NCBI RefSeq assembly: GCF_900700375.1
Contig: NC_041722.1
Span: 1,302,501 to 1,366,500 of the forward strand
Direction of reading: 5' to 3'
From: Denticeps clupeoides
Taxonomy: Eukaryota > Chordata > Actinopteri > Clupeiformes > Denticipitidae
DNA length: 64,000 bases
A program made the translations under genes and the position numbers. This document shows positions 12,565 to 23,805 of this stretch, piece after piece. The notes under the pieces were generated by a model, which was not told where the DNA came from, ran no database searches, and was given only the letters and a program-made list of their open reading frames with translations. Position 1 is the stretch's first letter. Each line of letters opens with the position of its first letter.

Positions 12565-15500
12565 TCAGGAGATGAGTTCTTGGAGCTGAGTGTCGTCCAG
12601 CTCATTGACCTCAACAATGTAGTCAAGGTGTTGCAGGTAGCTTTGCTCATCCTGCATGAAGTGAGGAATGCGGGTTTTATGGAGGACTGCCTGATGTCGT
12701 AGCTTCTCCACATCCTCATATGAAACCTGCAGAATAATTTTATTAATCATTCCATTTCCATTGTTAGCTGGTAGAACAGTGGAGCTGTGTGGAGTGTGGA
12801 GCTAACCTTGCCTAGTGAGGTCAGCATCTTGAAGTCAATATTCCTCCGGTGGCGCAAAATCCTGAGGATTCCATCAAGGTACACCTGATCTTTACTAAAG
12901 CAGCCTGGTGAGTACAGCCACATTACAACATAAACAAGGAAAATATTTAGAGTTTGGCACCATCACTACAGAAGAATGGTTTCTGGGTAATTATAACAAA
13001 ATCATCTGCACATGGAAAAACACCTGTATCATATAATTTCAGGGCAGGGGTCTTGTTTATAACTGTTGTGTGGGCACAAAACAGGACCTAAAGATGCGTA
13101 GGTCTCTTCTTACGCATACGTTGCGATCTATAGAAAAAAATCTTGATGGAAAAATGTGCGCATATATAATAAAACATAATTCTAATTGTTAATTTAATTT
13201 ATGCACCACAGCTGTTGAAATGCAAATTGATTTATTTACGCAAATAGAAAATGTGCATGTACATTCTATAAATCTTGTATAATTCTTGGGGCAGTGGTGG
13301 CCTAGCGGGGCAGTGGTGGCCTAGCGATTAAGGAAGCGGCCCCGTAATTAGAAGGTTGCCGGTTCTAATACCATATCTGCCAAGGTGCCGCTGATGTGCC
13401 ACTGAGCAAAGCACTGTCCCCACACACTGCTCCCCGGGCACCTGTCATGGCTGCCCACTGCTCACTCAGGGTAATGGGTTAAATGCAGAGGACAAATTTC
13501 ACTGTGTGCACCGTGTGCTGTGCTGCTGTGTATCACTTTACTTTGTAGTAATTCTTGGCCTGAGCTCTATCCTTTTAGTCATGCTTGGGTCCGATCGCAC
13601 AGTAAATGATTGGTCAGCAAACACAAATTTATGGGCTATAGTAGATTTATTTCGGTGATTGGTAAAAGTATTGTAGCATTTGCAGCCAATCGGGCTGGGC
13701 TTACATATGGCTGCCTCTGGGGGTAGCGAGGCGAGGTTCTACCCACCGTTAGGGTAAGTGTTGGGCGAGTAATCAGAAGTAAAAGCTTAGTGTTTTATCT
13801 ACTTAAAATGCATCTTGGTGCTGCAATGCATCTTGGTGCACCTTGGTCCTCCCTTTCATCAACCTTCACTACATTATGACTGAAACGACAGGGAGGAAAG
13901 TTATTTATAGTGGAAAATTAAATGCCTTTTGTACCCCCCTCCCTCTTTTTAAGTTTCGCCATATGCACCACCGCCTCTTTTGGTATTTTTTTTTGCGCAC
14001 CACGTCCAGCACGTTTTGCTTTGTTTAGTATCACTTCTGGTGTCGGTTCTTCTGCTTCTGACATGTTTCTTTAAAACTGTGGAATGATAAACATGGTAAC
14101 ATCTAGCTTATTGTTTAAAGGAAAGTGAAAGAAAGTGAAGTGATTATCATATACTGCAGCACAGCACACAACCAAATGTGTTCTCTGCTTTTAACCCATC
14201 ATGGTGAGCAGTGGGCAGCAATGACAGGAGCTGGGGGAGCAGTGTGTGGGGGGAGACGGTGCTTTGCTCAGTGGCACCTTGGCGAATCAGAAAAAAACAG
14301 TTACTACTGTACTACTGTAAAACACTGCAGGTTTTGCGTTATATTGATGACTTTTGTAAGGGTGTTCACAAATATATACAGTGATTTGTAAATGCAGATT
14401 TTCAGTTTGTGAATAAATACCCTGCCCTGACATTTGTGAATCACATTTTTTTTTGAGTCGAGAAATGCATTTGTGAACATTGTTACATTTATTTTTAAGT
14501 TCTGAAATATATTTGTGAATCTTGTTACATTTATTACTAAGTCATGAAATATATTTGTGAATGGTGTTATATTTATTCATGAATTTTTAAACTAAACTAT
14601 GTCCATATCCGGGCAGCAGTGCTTGGAAGACCAGTGGAATATATACCTGGTTTTGAGGTATCTGTCTGGCCACGCTTGGCACGGAGGCAGTACTCCCATC
14701 GTACAGCAGGATCCTGGACGAAGTGGCCAATATGGTGAAACAGCTGACTAAAGCTCATGCTGGTGGCATGGTAAACAGTGTAGTATAAGAGTGCTGCTCG
14801 CCATAGGTATGGCTGTTTTCGTAAAACACACTATGTAAACTGGCCAGTCCTTCCTCTGTGGGGTTCGCAGGCTTCAGGCCGAACTGCTTTCTCCCAGCAG
14901 TGGTGCTCCATGGTTGCTGATTGTTGTTGACACCTCGCAGATAGTGAGTACCTACAGAAAACAGGCTGTGACTAAATGCAAGGTATGGCAGACATAACAC
15001 AATCTGTAGACCTGTTTGGAACATAATCTGTTATAATCTGTTACCCAATAGACTACTACCACCCTAACCCTAATTAGCTGAAAATTGATCAATCTTTATT
15101 GTACACATTATCTTTAAAATATCCTTGCATGCTAATTTAAAGGTAATTACCTTCTGAATACTTTTTATTAAATGAGCAAATATTAAAACAGTAGTCTGAA
15201 TTTTTAATAAATAGATGTTATTCCTTGAGTTGTACCAGGCATGTGCAAGTAGGCCTGCATATTAAAGTTATGACTAGATAAAGCTCCAGAAAAAAAAGTA
15301 GATTGCTTAGAGGCCGGACAACAATGGGAACAGGGACACAGCTGTCAGAAGACCTAACAAAAATTAATATTTTCATTGAGCTGATGCGGTATAAAAATAA
15401 TCTGTCTAGGCATTTAGGGATACCCATACCAACAGTACCAACCATAAATGGAAGAATCATGGACACATTTAGACTCTACAAAAAATACTGAAAAGAGACA

Positions 15501-18500
15501 CAATAATCCACAACAAAAAGCAGGAGCCTGAAAAAAAGTTTAGCCCATTGAGACAAACTGTATGTGATTATGGGCTATATAAGAAATAATGTTGTGTTGT
15601 TGTTAAGAAAAAAAGTCCACATCTTTACTATAGGTGTTTTTGGCGGCCTTTGTTAGTTTTAGTCTAGTCTTTGTGTCAAGCTGTTATTTTAGTTATTATT
15701 AGTCTTAGTCACGTTCATACTCATTTAAGTCTATTCAAGTACCAGTCAACTAAAACTGAGCATTTGTGTGTAATTTTTGTGAGAATTATCTATTTAACCT
15801 AATCAATATATACAACAATCTAGTACAACCGACAAAAGCAAACTTTTCTTTTTTGTTCTTTTAGTTTTTCTTTTAGAATGTCTTAGACATTCTTTCACTT
15901 AAATAAATCAATCGCAAATTTAAAATACTTAGAAAGAAATACAAAAAATATTAATACAAAAAAAAAAGACCACCCACAGGCTAATTAGACAGAGGGCTGT
16001 CATGTTTTGAAGTGAAAGTGATTGTCACAGGTCACACACCACAGCACACCACAGTCTCTGCATTTAATGCCAGGTGATTATTGAGCAGTGTGTGGGGACG
16101 GTACCTTGCTTAGTGGCACCTTGGAATTCAGACTGGCAACCTTCCGATTTCAGGTTTTTTTCTTATCCGCTAGGCCAACCACATAAATACAGGTAAAAGC
16201 GACGTTACACTAAACCCCACCCCACTGCCCTGCTGTGGCCTCAGGTGTTTTAATTAATAATTTTAGTGTTGTTGTTAGTAATTGCTTAGACTTGTGGAAG
16301 AAAGGATTTGATACATGGCACAGAAATTTCAATAAATCTAGTAAGTCTATTTTGAGAGANNNNNNNNNNNNNNNNNNNNNNNNNNNNNNNNNNNNNNNNN
16401 NNNNNNNNNNNNNNNNNNNNNNNNNNNNNNNNNNNNNNNNNNNNNNNNNNNNNNNNNNNNNNNNNNNNNNNNNNNNNNNNNNNNNNNNNNNNNNNNNNNN
16501 NNNNNNNNNNNNNNNNNNNNNNNNNNNNNNNNNNNNNNNNNNNNNNNNNNNNNNNNNNNAAGATAATACAATATTATATTTTAGAAGGCATCTGGCCCTC
16601 ACAGTGTCTGCCAAGAAAAAACTCTGGCCCTTGGGCAAATGTAGTTGAAGACCCTGATAAAAAGATTTGAAATTTGATGAAAGTGGCCTTAAAAAAGGTC
16701 TTAAAAAGTTTTCAAATGTGGCTTCCTTGAACCTGCAGAAACCTGGTCTATAGTGAAGTGCCATCTGTAAAAGTCTTGAATGTTTTGTTGAAAAAAAATC
16801 TCATTACAGTTTGATTAACATTCTCAAATGCCTCTATGAAGAGGAAGACCATTTACTGTCTAATACAGTGAAGTCTCATTGATGCATTGGGAGTGTATGT
16901 TTGTATCAATAACTTGAGCTCTGCATAATACAACGTCCCATTGTGGTATTGTGTCTTTTTCCCTGTCTCTCTGTCTTTCCCTGTGTTTCTTGCAGGATTA
17001 TAGGTGGTGTAAGCACGATTGACTCCCCCCATTTTGGATTGTGATTTGCCTGAAACAAGGCATAAGATGGCTGTATTTTGTTTACATGTGGGGCAAAGGA
17101 TGGCAAAAAGGAGAGGACCACACTGTCATGTCCACACCTACAGCCAGCAGAGAATTTTGTGCCACTGTGTAGTTTTTGTTTGGGTTTCACCTAAATTGTT
17201 TTTTGTTTAATGTATAATAAAATCTGTAAAACACATCATTCAAAACCTCTCCCCTTTTTCACGTATCTCTAAATCCCACGTCTCCCTGGGATGTAACAAT
17301 AAAGTATGAAAGAAGGCAGAACCATATATTATAGCAAAGCTATAAAATCTAAAAGTTAAAGTGGCAGTTGATCTTACCAGACAGTAATCCAAAGCACAAA
17401 GTCAACTGGAAAATGGCTTAAAAAGAAAGTTTTACCAAAATGTGTGGATAAATTAGAAGAAGGCAGGCAAGGATCTGGTACAATTGAAATATAAAGTATT
17501 AATTAACAGTTGATGCAAACCATTGTGCCAATGTTATTTTAGTTATTTCACAGTCATATTATTTTAATATACTTTTTGATAATGTTTCTTACTTTGGAAT
17601 TAAAAAAAACTAAAAAAAAAAAAAACAACAGTGCTTTAAATATTGCTTTTAATTAGACAAATACATATTTTAGTTTTTACTCCTTTTGCTACTTCAAAGT
17701 GATGGGATGCAAACATTTACATGAAGGAAAAAATCATCCAACCCTACCATTATCTGCTGAAAGCAGATGCCACAGTGACAACTATTTGTAAAAAGCTTAG
17801 CCCTCTCTTGACAATTTATATGATTAAAAGTCACTGCTCTTGTTTTACAATATCTAATCATTGAAAGATGGTGAGAATGTACCTATCTCATGTCTCAGCA
17901 TCCCCTCCAACCAGTGCTGCCGAGCTCCAGACAGGTTAATGGTGAGCGTTGGACGACAGCTCTCTACCATCATCACTGCCTGGGACAGCAGCTCCTCTGA
18001 GAGACAAACCACAACCTGAGGATGAGAAGCCAGCTACAATTAAGCTGAAGGAACAAAAATGGAAGCCTAAAACATTAGAACACTGCTAACTTAAAGACAC
18101 TCAACTGGCTAACTGTAGACACTCAAATTGGCAGATGTGGCATTTTAGGGTGTGTGTTTTTTTTTGTAGCATTCTGTTATCCTGTAAAATTGCATTGTTT
18201 TATTTTAACTAAATATTTATGTGTTTTAGCAGCTAATGTTTCTGCTTCTTCCAGCCACCTACAATGCTAACAACTAATAAATACATAGATAGACAGTGTT
18301 TTATGATTTTGCCTGTATAAATGTCCAGTGGACGTTTCTTAATAGTGCAAGAACAAAAAGGGTGGAACTCCCAGAAAAGGGTGCAACACCAAGATATTCT
18401 ATGATGAAATATGATGCCAGAAATCTAGTCAGTGTTACAGATCAGCTGGCTTCCATGTGAACATTCACTAACTGGCAATGCTAACAGACTAAACATTTCA

Positions 18501-20443
18501 TCTACAGATTTGTCATTCCCATACCTTGCCAAAGTGTCTGTGCTATTTAATTATTTTTCATGCAAAAATATTTGCATAACATTTGCCTGTCCATATTGCT
18601 TCTTGTTGAGAACATAATGAATATTTTAAAAAATCATAAATCCTTGACCTAAAGAAAGAGTAACTAACCACTCCCAGTTTTGCACACATCTGTTGCTAGA
18701 CTTTTATTTGATTTGTGCAAGTTAAACGAAAAAAAAATATTTTAAAAGGGTTACATCTTCTCACCTCACCCACACAACCTTCCTTCTGCAGGTATTTGCG
18801 TACTGCTGTCCACACACGGCTCTTGGGCAGCACTTTACCACCTGTGACCTCTTCAAAATTCTCATATGAGCCAAATTTCGTCAAGACACATTCCAGGATC
18901 CCCACTGCCTGAAACAGGAAGAGGTTTAAGTGCAGAGTGAACAGAAGCCCAAAGACACAGTGACTGAGAAGTGCAGTGTACCTGAGCAAGGAAGAGGCCA
19001 GACCCTTCTCTGTATTTTTCCAGCACACTACTCGGTTCTGGAGAGGAGTATTTAAACTGGGGTTCATAGTGGTAGTCTGACTGGAAGAAAGCCTGACGTT
19101 CCTCCTCTAGGTTTATGGGTCGCAATGCCACCAGCAGGCATGGGACACGAGGTACTGAGGAAGAAGGAGAGGCCATTGTCTTGCCCCCACCCAGTCGAGC
19201 AATGTGGGGTAGTGAGGTGGCAGGCCGCATGCACCTCCTTGTGACTGGGCGCACAGAGTTGACAGTGCAGGTGCTTTCACTTCGTCTCATCCACCCTGCA
19301 GGTCCCGGGCTGGCGCCAGTCAGACTACGGACCGGGGGAGATGGAACGCCACTGCGCCACGGTGGCTGCAGGATTCTCCTTGCAGAGGGCATTCTAAGAT
19401 TTGCCAAGTTGACCTCTGCACTCAGCAGCTTGCGGTTTTCCATTCTTTGTCCTGTTCCGAGACTGTTCTTAGCTTTGGCCTGGCAGCCCCCAGCTTCAAC
19501 AGCCACAGCATTGTGATCTGTCACCATAGCAGGGCCAGGTCTGGTGTACACCTCTGACTGCTGCTGTGCATTTTTGGCGAGCCTGTTTCTCTCAGTGATG
19601 CTGCTGCTGCAGGCTCTGGTTCTGGGATGTCTGGTACTCCTGTCAGTCTGGACGTCTGGCTCTAACGCATCTGTTTTGTTCTCCTCCCCTTCGACCAGCT
19701 CCATGCAGTTCTCACCCAAGTCAAGCACCATTGCCACATCAACGATGTAAACCTGGCAATAGAACATATAAGACTTTGTCAAAAGCTTATCATTAGATGG
19801 AGGCTATTTGCTGCTGATATAATAAAACAGTTTATTTGCATCACTATAGAAATATACTTAACTAGCAGTTACAACCTAGCCAAACTTGAATATTCATATA
19901 GTATGCTTTAACGTGAGTGGTTTGCATTACACTGTTACTTACGTTTACACTTGTTATATAAAGTTAGTTAAATGGATTATATGTTTTTAATTATTTTTGA
20001 TTACTATTAATTTGCCATAAAAATATCTACCAGATAATCACTCTAAATTGATTATCTGTTAATCTAAAGATAATCTAAATAAGTATGTTCAAACGAAAAT
20101 GAATGGTCTATACCTTGTTATAAAAAAAGGTGGCAATGGAGTAATCGAAGCTAGATTCATTTATTTTCTGACCATTATTTATTTGCTGTGTGTCTGATGA
20201 AGGCGCTGCAGAAGCGGACTACGAACATTACTATGAACATTAACATTACAAAACCCAACGTCGTGCACTGTGTCTTCAGTTTTTTCTTTAAATTACAATA
20301 AAATTCACGAGAATGCTTGCAAATAGACACAAGGTGTTAAGACAATAAAACCAACAGAACTTAATCTTATAACAAATGTCGCTTTCTGCTCACGTGACCA
20401 TATTGTGGCATTTCCTGCGTAAATAAATCAAGATTAACTCACC
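12565..20443 (-). CDS. matcap1: Microtubule-associated tyrosine carboxypeptidase 1 (KIAA0895L/MATCAP1)
   Basis: Zinc metalloprotease that removes the C-terminal tyrosine of alpha-tubulin. Coding exons on the minus strand: 19731-18982, 18908-18765, 18015-17883, 14951-14647, 12904-12807 and 12726-12565 (stop). The start at 19731 gives MVLDLGEN, matching the family's MVLD start. Residues 1-190 are low-complexity; the conserved domain begins at LLVALRPINLEEER. The catalytic HEIGTH (HExxxH, about His340, Glu341, His345) spans the junction 17883/14951, followed by the PTEEGLASLHS stretch that supplies the family's further active-site glutamate. Total about 530 residues, full length. Exon 14951-14647 is 305 bases where 306 are needed: one base is missing near 14827 between LHSV and LRKQPYLWRAALLYYT. 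A non-coding first exon probably ends at 20443 (GT donor) and the coding exon starts at an AG at 19753. The 200-base gap lies in the intron between exons three and four. Confidence 0.92.
13290..13545 (+). repeat. tRNA-derived SINE, family B, with doubled head
   Basis: Full-length forward copy. The head GGGGCAGTGGTGGCCTAGCG is present twice in a row (13290 and about 13308), then GATTAAGGAAGCGGCCCCGT, the body, and an end at TATCACTTTACTTT. It lies in a matcap1 intron. Confidence 0.85.
14132..14290 (-). repeat. SINE family B, truncated
   Basis: Reverse copy with the tail (AAGTGAAGTGATTATCAT) and body (GGAGCAGTGTGTGGGGGGAG) but without the tRNA-like head beyond 14290. Confidence 0.8.
15303..15491 (+). 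mobile_element. Tc1-like transposase N-terminal fragment
   Basis: The frame reads LSEDLTKINIFIELM, then LSRHLGIPIPTVPTI, which fits the paired helix-turn-helix DNA-binding region of Tc1 transposases (LSEDLR...ISKHFGVPVATV). No catalytic domain follows. An isolated fossil in a matcap1 intron. Confidence 0.55.
16009..16180 (-). repeat. SINE family B, internally shortened
   Basis: Reverse copy: AAGTGAAAGTGATTGTCACA at the left, GAGCAGTGTGTGGGGACGGT in the middle, and a diverged tRNA-like head ending in GCTAGGCCAACCAC. Confidence 0.75.
16360..16559. other. Assembly gap, 200 N
   Basis: Exactly 200 consecutive N, so the length may be a placeholder. It falls in the matcap1 intron between the exons at 17883 and 14951. 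Confidence 1.
17345..17480 (+). mobile_element. Possible Tc1-like fragment
   Basis: The stretch CAGACAGTAATCCAAAGCAC followed by AAATGGCTTAAAAAGAAAG resembles the DNDPKH...WLKKKK region of Tc1 transposases, with frame changes. Too short and decayed to be sure. Confidence 0.35.
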
Positions 20444-20720
20444 ATGCATCGTTCTGACAAAACGATCAATACGATCGGAATGCTCTAATAGCGCCTTTAT
20501 AGTATTGGCTATCATCTACTTCCGGTTGGGAGCGGTGCGTGTAACGGTACAGTCGATGACGCGGAATGAACCCAGTGCGGCGTTGGAAAGTAACGCGCTG
20601 GCACGCTGCGGCGCGGACCAGTGACAGTCTGGCGGTACGCTGTTGCGTCATCACGCATTCCACGCACGCCGCTCTCCCGTGAAGGGTCTGTTCAGCCGGT
20701 CCGTCTGTTTTTCACTGCGA
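20443..20720 (-). promoter_or_regulatory. Probable matcap1 promoter and non-coding first exon
   Basis: This is a GC- and CpG-rich patch (about 20510-20700) in AT-rich surroundings. On the minus strand it runs into a GT donor at 20442-20441 (GCATG, then GTGAGTT), consistent with a non-coding exon 1 upstream of the coding exon at 19752. A CACGTG E-box lies at 20391-20396, just inside intron 1. The transcription start is not determinable by eye. Confidence 0.5.
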
Positions 20721-20989
20721 GGATAACTTACACATTTTCTTCTGTATGAATGTCTTCTGAATGAGTGTTGCATTACGTAGACGTCTATGTATCTTAGAAA
20801 AAGATATTACAGATAAATGCTGTATATGTAAAGGAATACCTCATGTAAATATATATAATTCAATCAGTGAAATTATTATATAATATCTACAATCATTGAT
20901 TTTACTTTTTAAATCTGTTGATTATCTCATTGCAATGCCATCTGGCAGCCGGTGGGATGTATTAGACAAGTTAATATTTTATTTAACAA

Positions 20990-21155
20990 CAAAAACATTT
21001 ATTTCTTATATAGCCCAAAATAACATACACCCCCCCACAGTTGACCCTTCTGCACACAAGGAAAAACTCTCTTCTAGGAGAGAAAAAAGAAAGGAAGAAA
21101 CCATGGGAAGGAGTGATACAGAGAGGGACACCCTTCCAGGGTAGAGTGAGCCTGC
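20990..21155 (+). repeat. Dispersed repeat, family C, copy 2
   Basis: Shares TTGACCCTTCTGCACACAAG, GAAGAAACCATGGGAAGG and CTTCCAGGGTAGAGTGAG with the copy at 2490-2655. It begins near TTTATTTCTTATATAGCCCA, a typical fish repeat opening, and abuts a reverse SINE A. Confidence 0.65.
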
Positions 21156-21163
21156 AAATGCTG

Positions 21164-21345
21164 TCAGTGCATTTACAGCGTATATCAGATGCCCTTATCC
21201 AAAGTAACTTACAATCAGTAGTTACATGGACAGTTCCCCTGGAGCAACTTAGGGTTAAATGTTTTGCTCACGGACACAATGGTAGTAAGTGGGATTTTAA
21301 CCTGGTTCATAGACATGTGTGTTACCCACTAGGCTACTACCACCT
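21164..21345 (-). repeat. tRNA-derived SINE, family A
   Basis: Reverse copy. Left end is the tail (complement of TGGATAAGGGCATCTGATAT), right end the head (complement of TAGGTGGTAGTAGCCTAGTG). Confidence 0.85.
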
Positions 21346-21561
21346 ATTTTATGTTTCATTAGCAGAAAATTGTAAATGATTAGGTGACTGTGTCCTCCTG
21401 TGAGTTATCTACAGTGGTCAGAACCTATTACAAGCAGGCCAAGAAAGGAAAACCAGTCAAAAGGGTTGTGGACAGCCAGGATAGCAGACACCCTGTTTTA
21501 TGCTATAATTCACTGGGAAACCTTGAATTGAGAACATATAAACATTATCTGCTGGTGAGAA

Positions 21562-22313
21562 CAGTGGTGTGAAAAACTATTTGCCCCCTTCCTGATTTCT
21601 TATTCTTTTGCATGTTTGTCACACAAAATGTTTCTGATCATCAATATATATATATATATCTCTCTCTCTCTCTCTCCAAACCTACATGGCCCTGTGTGAA
21701 AAAGTAATTGCCCCCTGAACCTAATAACTGGTTGGGACACCCTTAGCAGCAACAACTGCAATCAAGCGTTTGCGATAACTTGCAACGAGTCTTTTACAGC
21801 GCTCTGTAGGAATTTTTGTTGTAATTCTGCTTTATTTGAGGGTTTTCTAGCATGAACCGCCTTTTTAAGGTCATGCCACAACATCTCACTAGGATTCAGG
21901 TCAGGACTTTGACTAGGCCACTCCAATGTCTTCATTTTGTTTTTCTTCAGCCATTCAGAGGTGGATTTGCTGGTGTGTTTTGAGTCATTGCCCTGCTGCA
22001 GCACCCAAGATTGCTTCAGCTTCAGTTGATGAACAGATGGCCAGACATTCTCCTCCAGGATTTTTTGGTAGACAGTAGAATTCATGGTTCCATCTATCAC
22101 AGCAAGCCTTCTAGGTCCTGAAGCAGCAAAACAACCCCAGGGAGCAGTGTGTGGGCATTATCTTGCTCAAGGTGACCTCAGCAGAACCATGGCAATTCGG
22201 GACTTGAAACCTGTAACCCCTTTCAGTTACGAGACTGCTCCTTTACCCACTAGGCCACCACTACCCATTAGCATTGTCATACTTTGCCCTAGAATGTTCA
22301 CAAATACACTGTA
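21562..22313 (-). mobile_element. Tc1-like transposon, internally deleted, with SINE B inside
   Basis: Left end CAGTGGTGTGAAAAACTATT; right end near ACACTGTA at about 22313, giving short inverted termini next to TA. The minus strand 22100-21762 encodes a transposase C-terminal half including WVLQQGNDSKHTSKSTSEWL and WPSQSPDLNPSEMLWHDLKK. The N-terminal half is missing. A reverse family B SINE (22136-22269) interrupts the upstream part. Confidence 0.85.
22136..22269 (-). repeat. SINE family B inside a Tc1 element
   Basis: Reverse partial copy from GGGAGCAGTGTGTGGGCATT to the head complement CCACTAGGCCACCACTACCC. It is nested in the Tc1-like element 21562-22313 and so inserted later. Confidence 0.8.
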
Positions 22314-22727
22314 CTGAAAATATGTTGTGACAATTTAAACCCCACCAGGGTAGGTTCAGCCATCTAACAGAACCAGTCCACAGTGTGACTGAAGCACCAT
22401 GGCCCTCTTTATTTAAATGAAAAGTTCCCTAGCTGAACAAAACACCTCAAAGAGAAATTGCCATTTAACTTGTTGGGAGGTGCAACTTTCAATAACTCTC
22501 CTGTCAAGATACATTCATAGCAAAAACAACCATAATGAGATGAACCAGTGTTAAATCATTTTTATTTACATTTTAGGTTATAAGAGTATTTCATTTTTCC
22601 ATTCTGTAAATATCATCAAAGGAGGTCAAAAAACAATAAATAATATTTTGTATCGATTCTGCTGTAAAAAAAACTGACAAAATAAAAGTAAACTGTACAG
22701 CATAATATGGCAATTTGAGAACACAAA

Positions 22728-23805
22728 TTATTTAAATGAGTGAGGTGGGAGAGTTTGAGGGAAAGAAGTGACCGTGGTCCAAAGGTGCAGTCCGAGGATT
22801 TCTAAAATGCCAAAAGTATTTTCGCCACTGTAGGCCACATACAAAAAGCCGTCGTCATCCTTCTCTTTCTCATAGAGCTGTCCCATTGTGATGCTGTATA
22901 GGAAAACAAGTGTGTCAGAGAGAGGTGGTGAATAGTACATGTTCATGTACTGATTCAAGCCGACTGACTTCTACCTGGATTGAGGCACAGTCTTGTCCAC
23001 AAACAGGAAAATGGCCTTTTCTGAGGGCAGCTGGATACGCTTCCTAATGATCCACATGAACTGTGCCACGGTGATGTCAGCAGGAACCAGGTACTTCCTC
23101 TTATCAATGTCTACAATCTGTGAATCTGACACTTTCTCCACAATCACCTAGAACCATGGATAACACAAACACAAAGCATTTGTCTCAAACAAAAACACTC
23201 CAATCTGCAAAAGATTATATGGTGTTTAAGACTCACCGGCACCCTGTCAGGGTACTTGTTGCGAATTTTGGCTGATTCAACACACCGATGTTCTGTGGAT
23301 GAATGAAAGTACCAGAGGAAGAGATCAAGAGATGGGTGATAAAGTTCATGCTCTGGACGATCTCCACAGAGAGAGCTAGCTTCCACCTGCTCTCTGATCA
23401 CCACCCACTAGGGTGGTTTCATGAGAAAACGTGCCGTGGCCACCTTACATAATGTCATCAAGACTCGTTTAGAAAAATGGACGACAAACGAGAAGCAAAC
23501 CTCAGTAAATGGGATCACCAATGCATTATGGGAGATATATCAGCTCCTATATTTGAACATTGTGGCCAGTGGTATCATTGCAGGATAATATACAAGATCG
23601 CATAATCTAAAGCAGCTACCAACTACCATCCTCGGCTATGTCAGCATGTCTACATATTTACGTATGTGATTTATTATATATTTTATTTAAAGACACAGAT
23701 GTAGTTGCACTGTACTTGGCCTAGGGTTTCTTGACGTAAAGCTTTACTAACAGTCTCAATTCAAAGCTCACCGAGAGAATGGTCCTCTTTAAACATCCAT
23801 TTCAT
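22728..23805 (-). CDS. gabarapl2: GABARAP-like 2 (GATE-16), ubiquitin-like autophagy modifier
   Basis: Small Atg8-family protein conjugated to phosphatidylethanolamine after ATG4 cleaves behind a C-terminal glycine; acts in autophagosome maturation and Golgi traffic. Exons on the minus strand: 23805-23772, 23292-23237, 23147-22975 and 22893-22728, all with GT-AG borders. The protein starts [18 protein letters not shown] and carries [17 protein letters not shown] and the [20 protein letters not shown] core, almost identical to mammalian GABARAPL2 (117 residues). The conserved end GENTFG is reached, but one extra base changes the expected Phe-stop into ILEIL... and adds about 26 residues, giving 142. 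ATG4 would remove such a tail, so the mature form could be unaffected; equally it may be a consensus error. AATAAA on the minus strand at 22566-22561 may be the poly(A) signal. Confidence 0.95.

Noticed and set aside
19115-19516. Open frame of 133 codons on the plus strand
   Set aside because: It is the antisense of the GC-rich first coding exon of matcap1.
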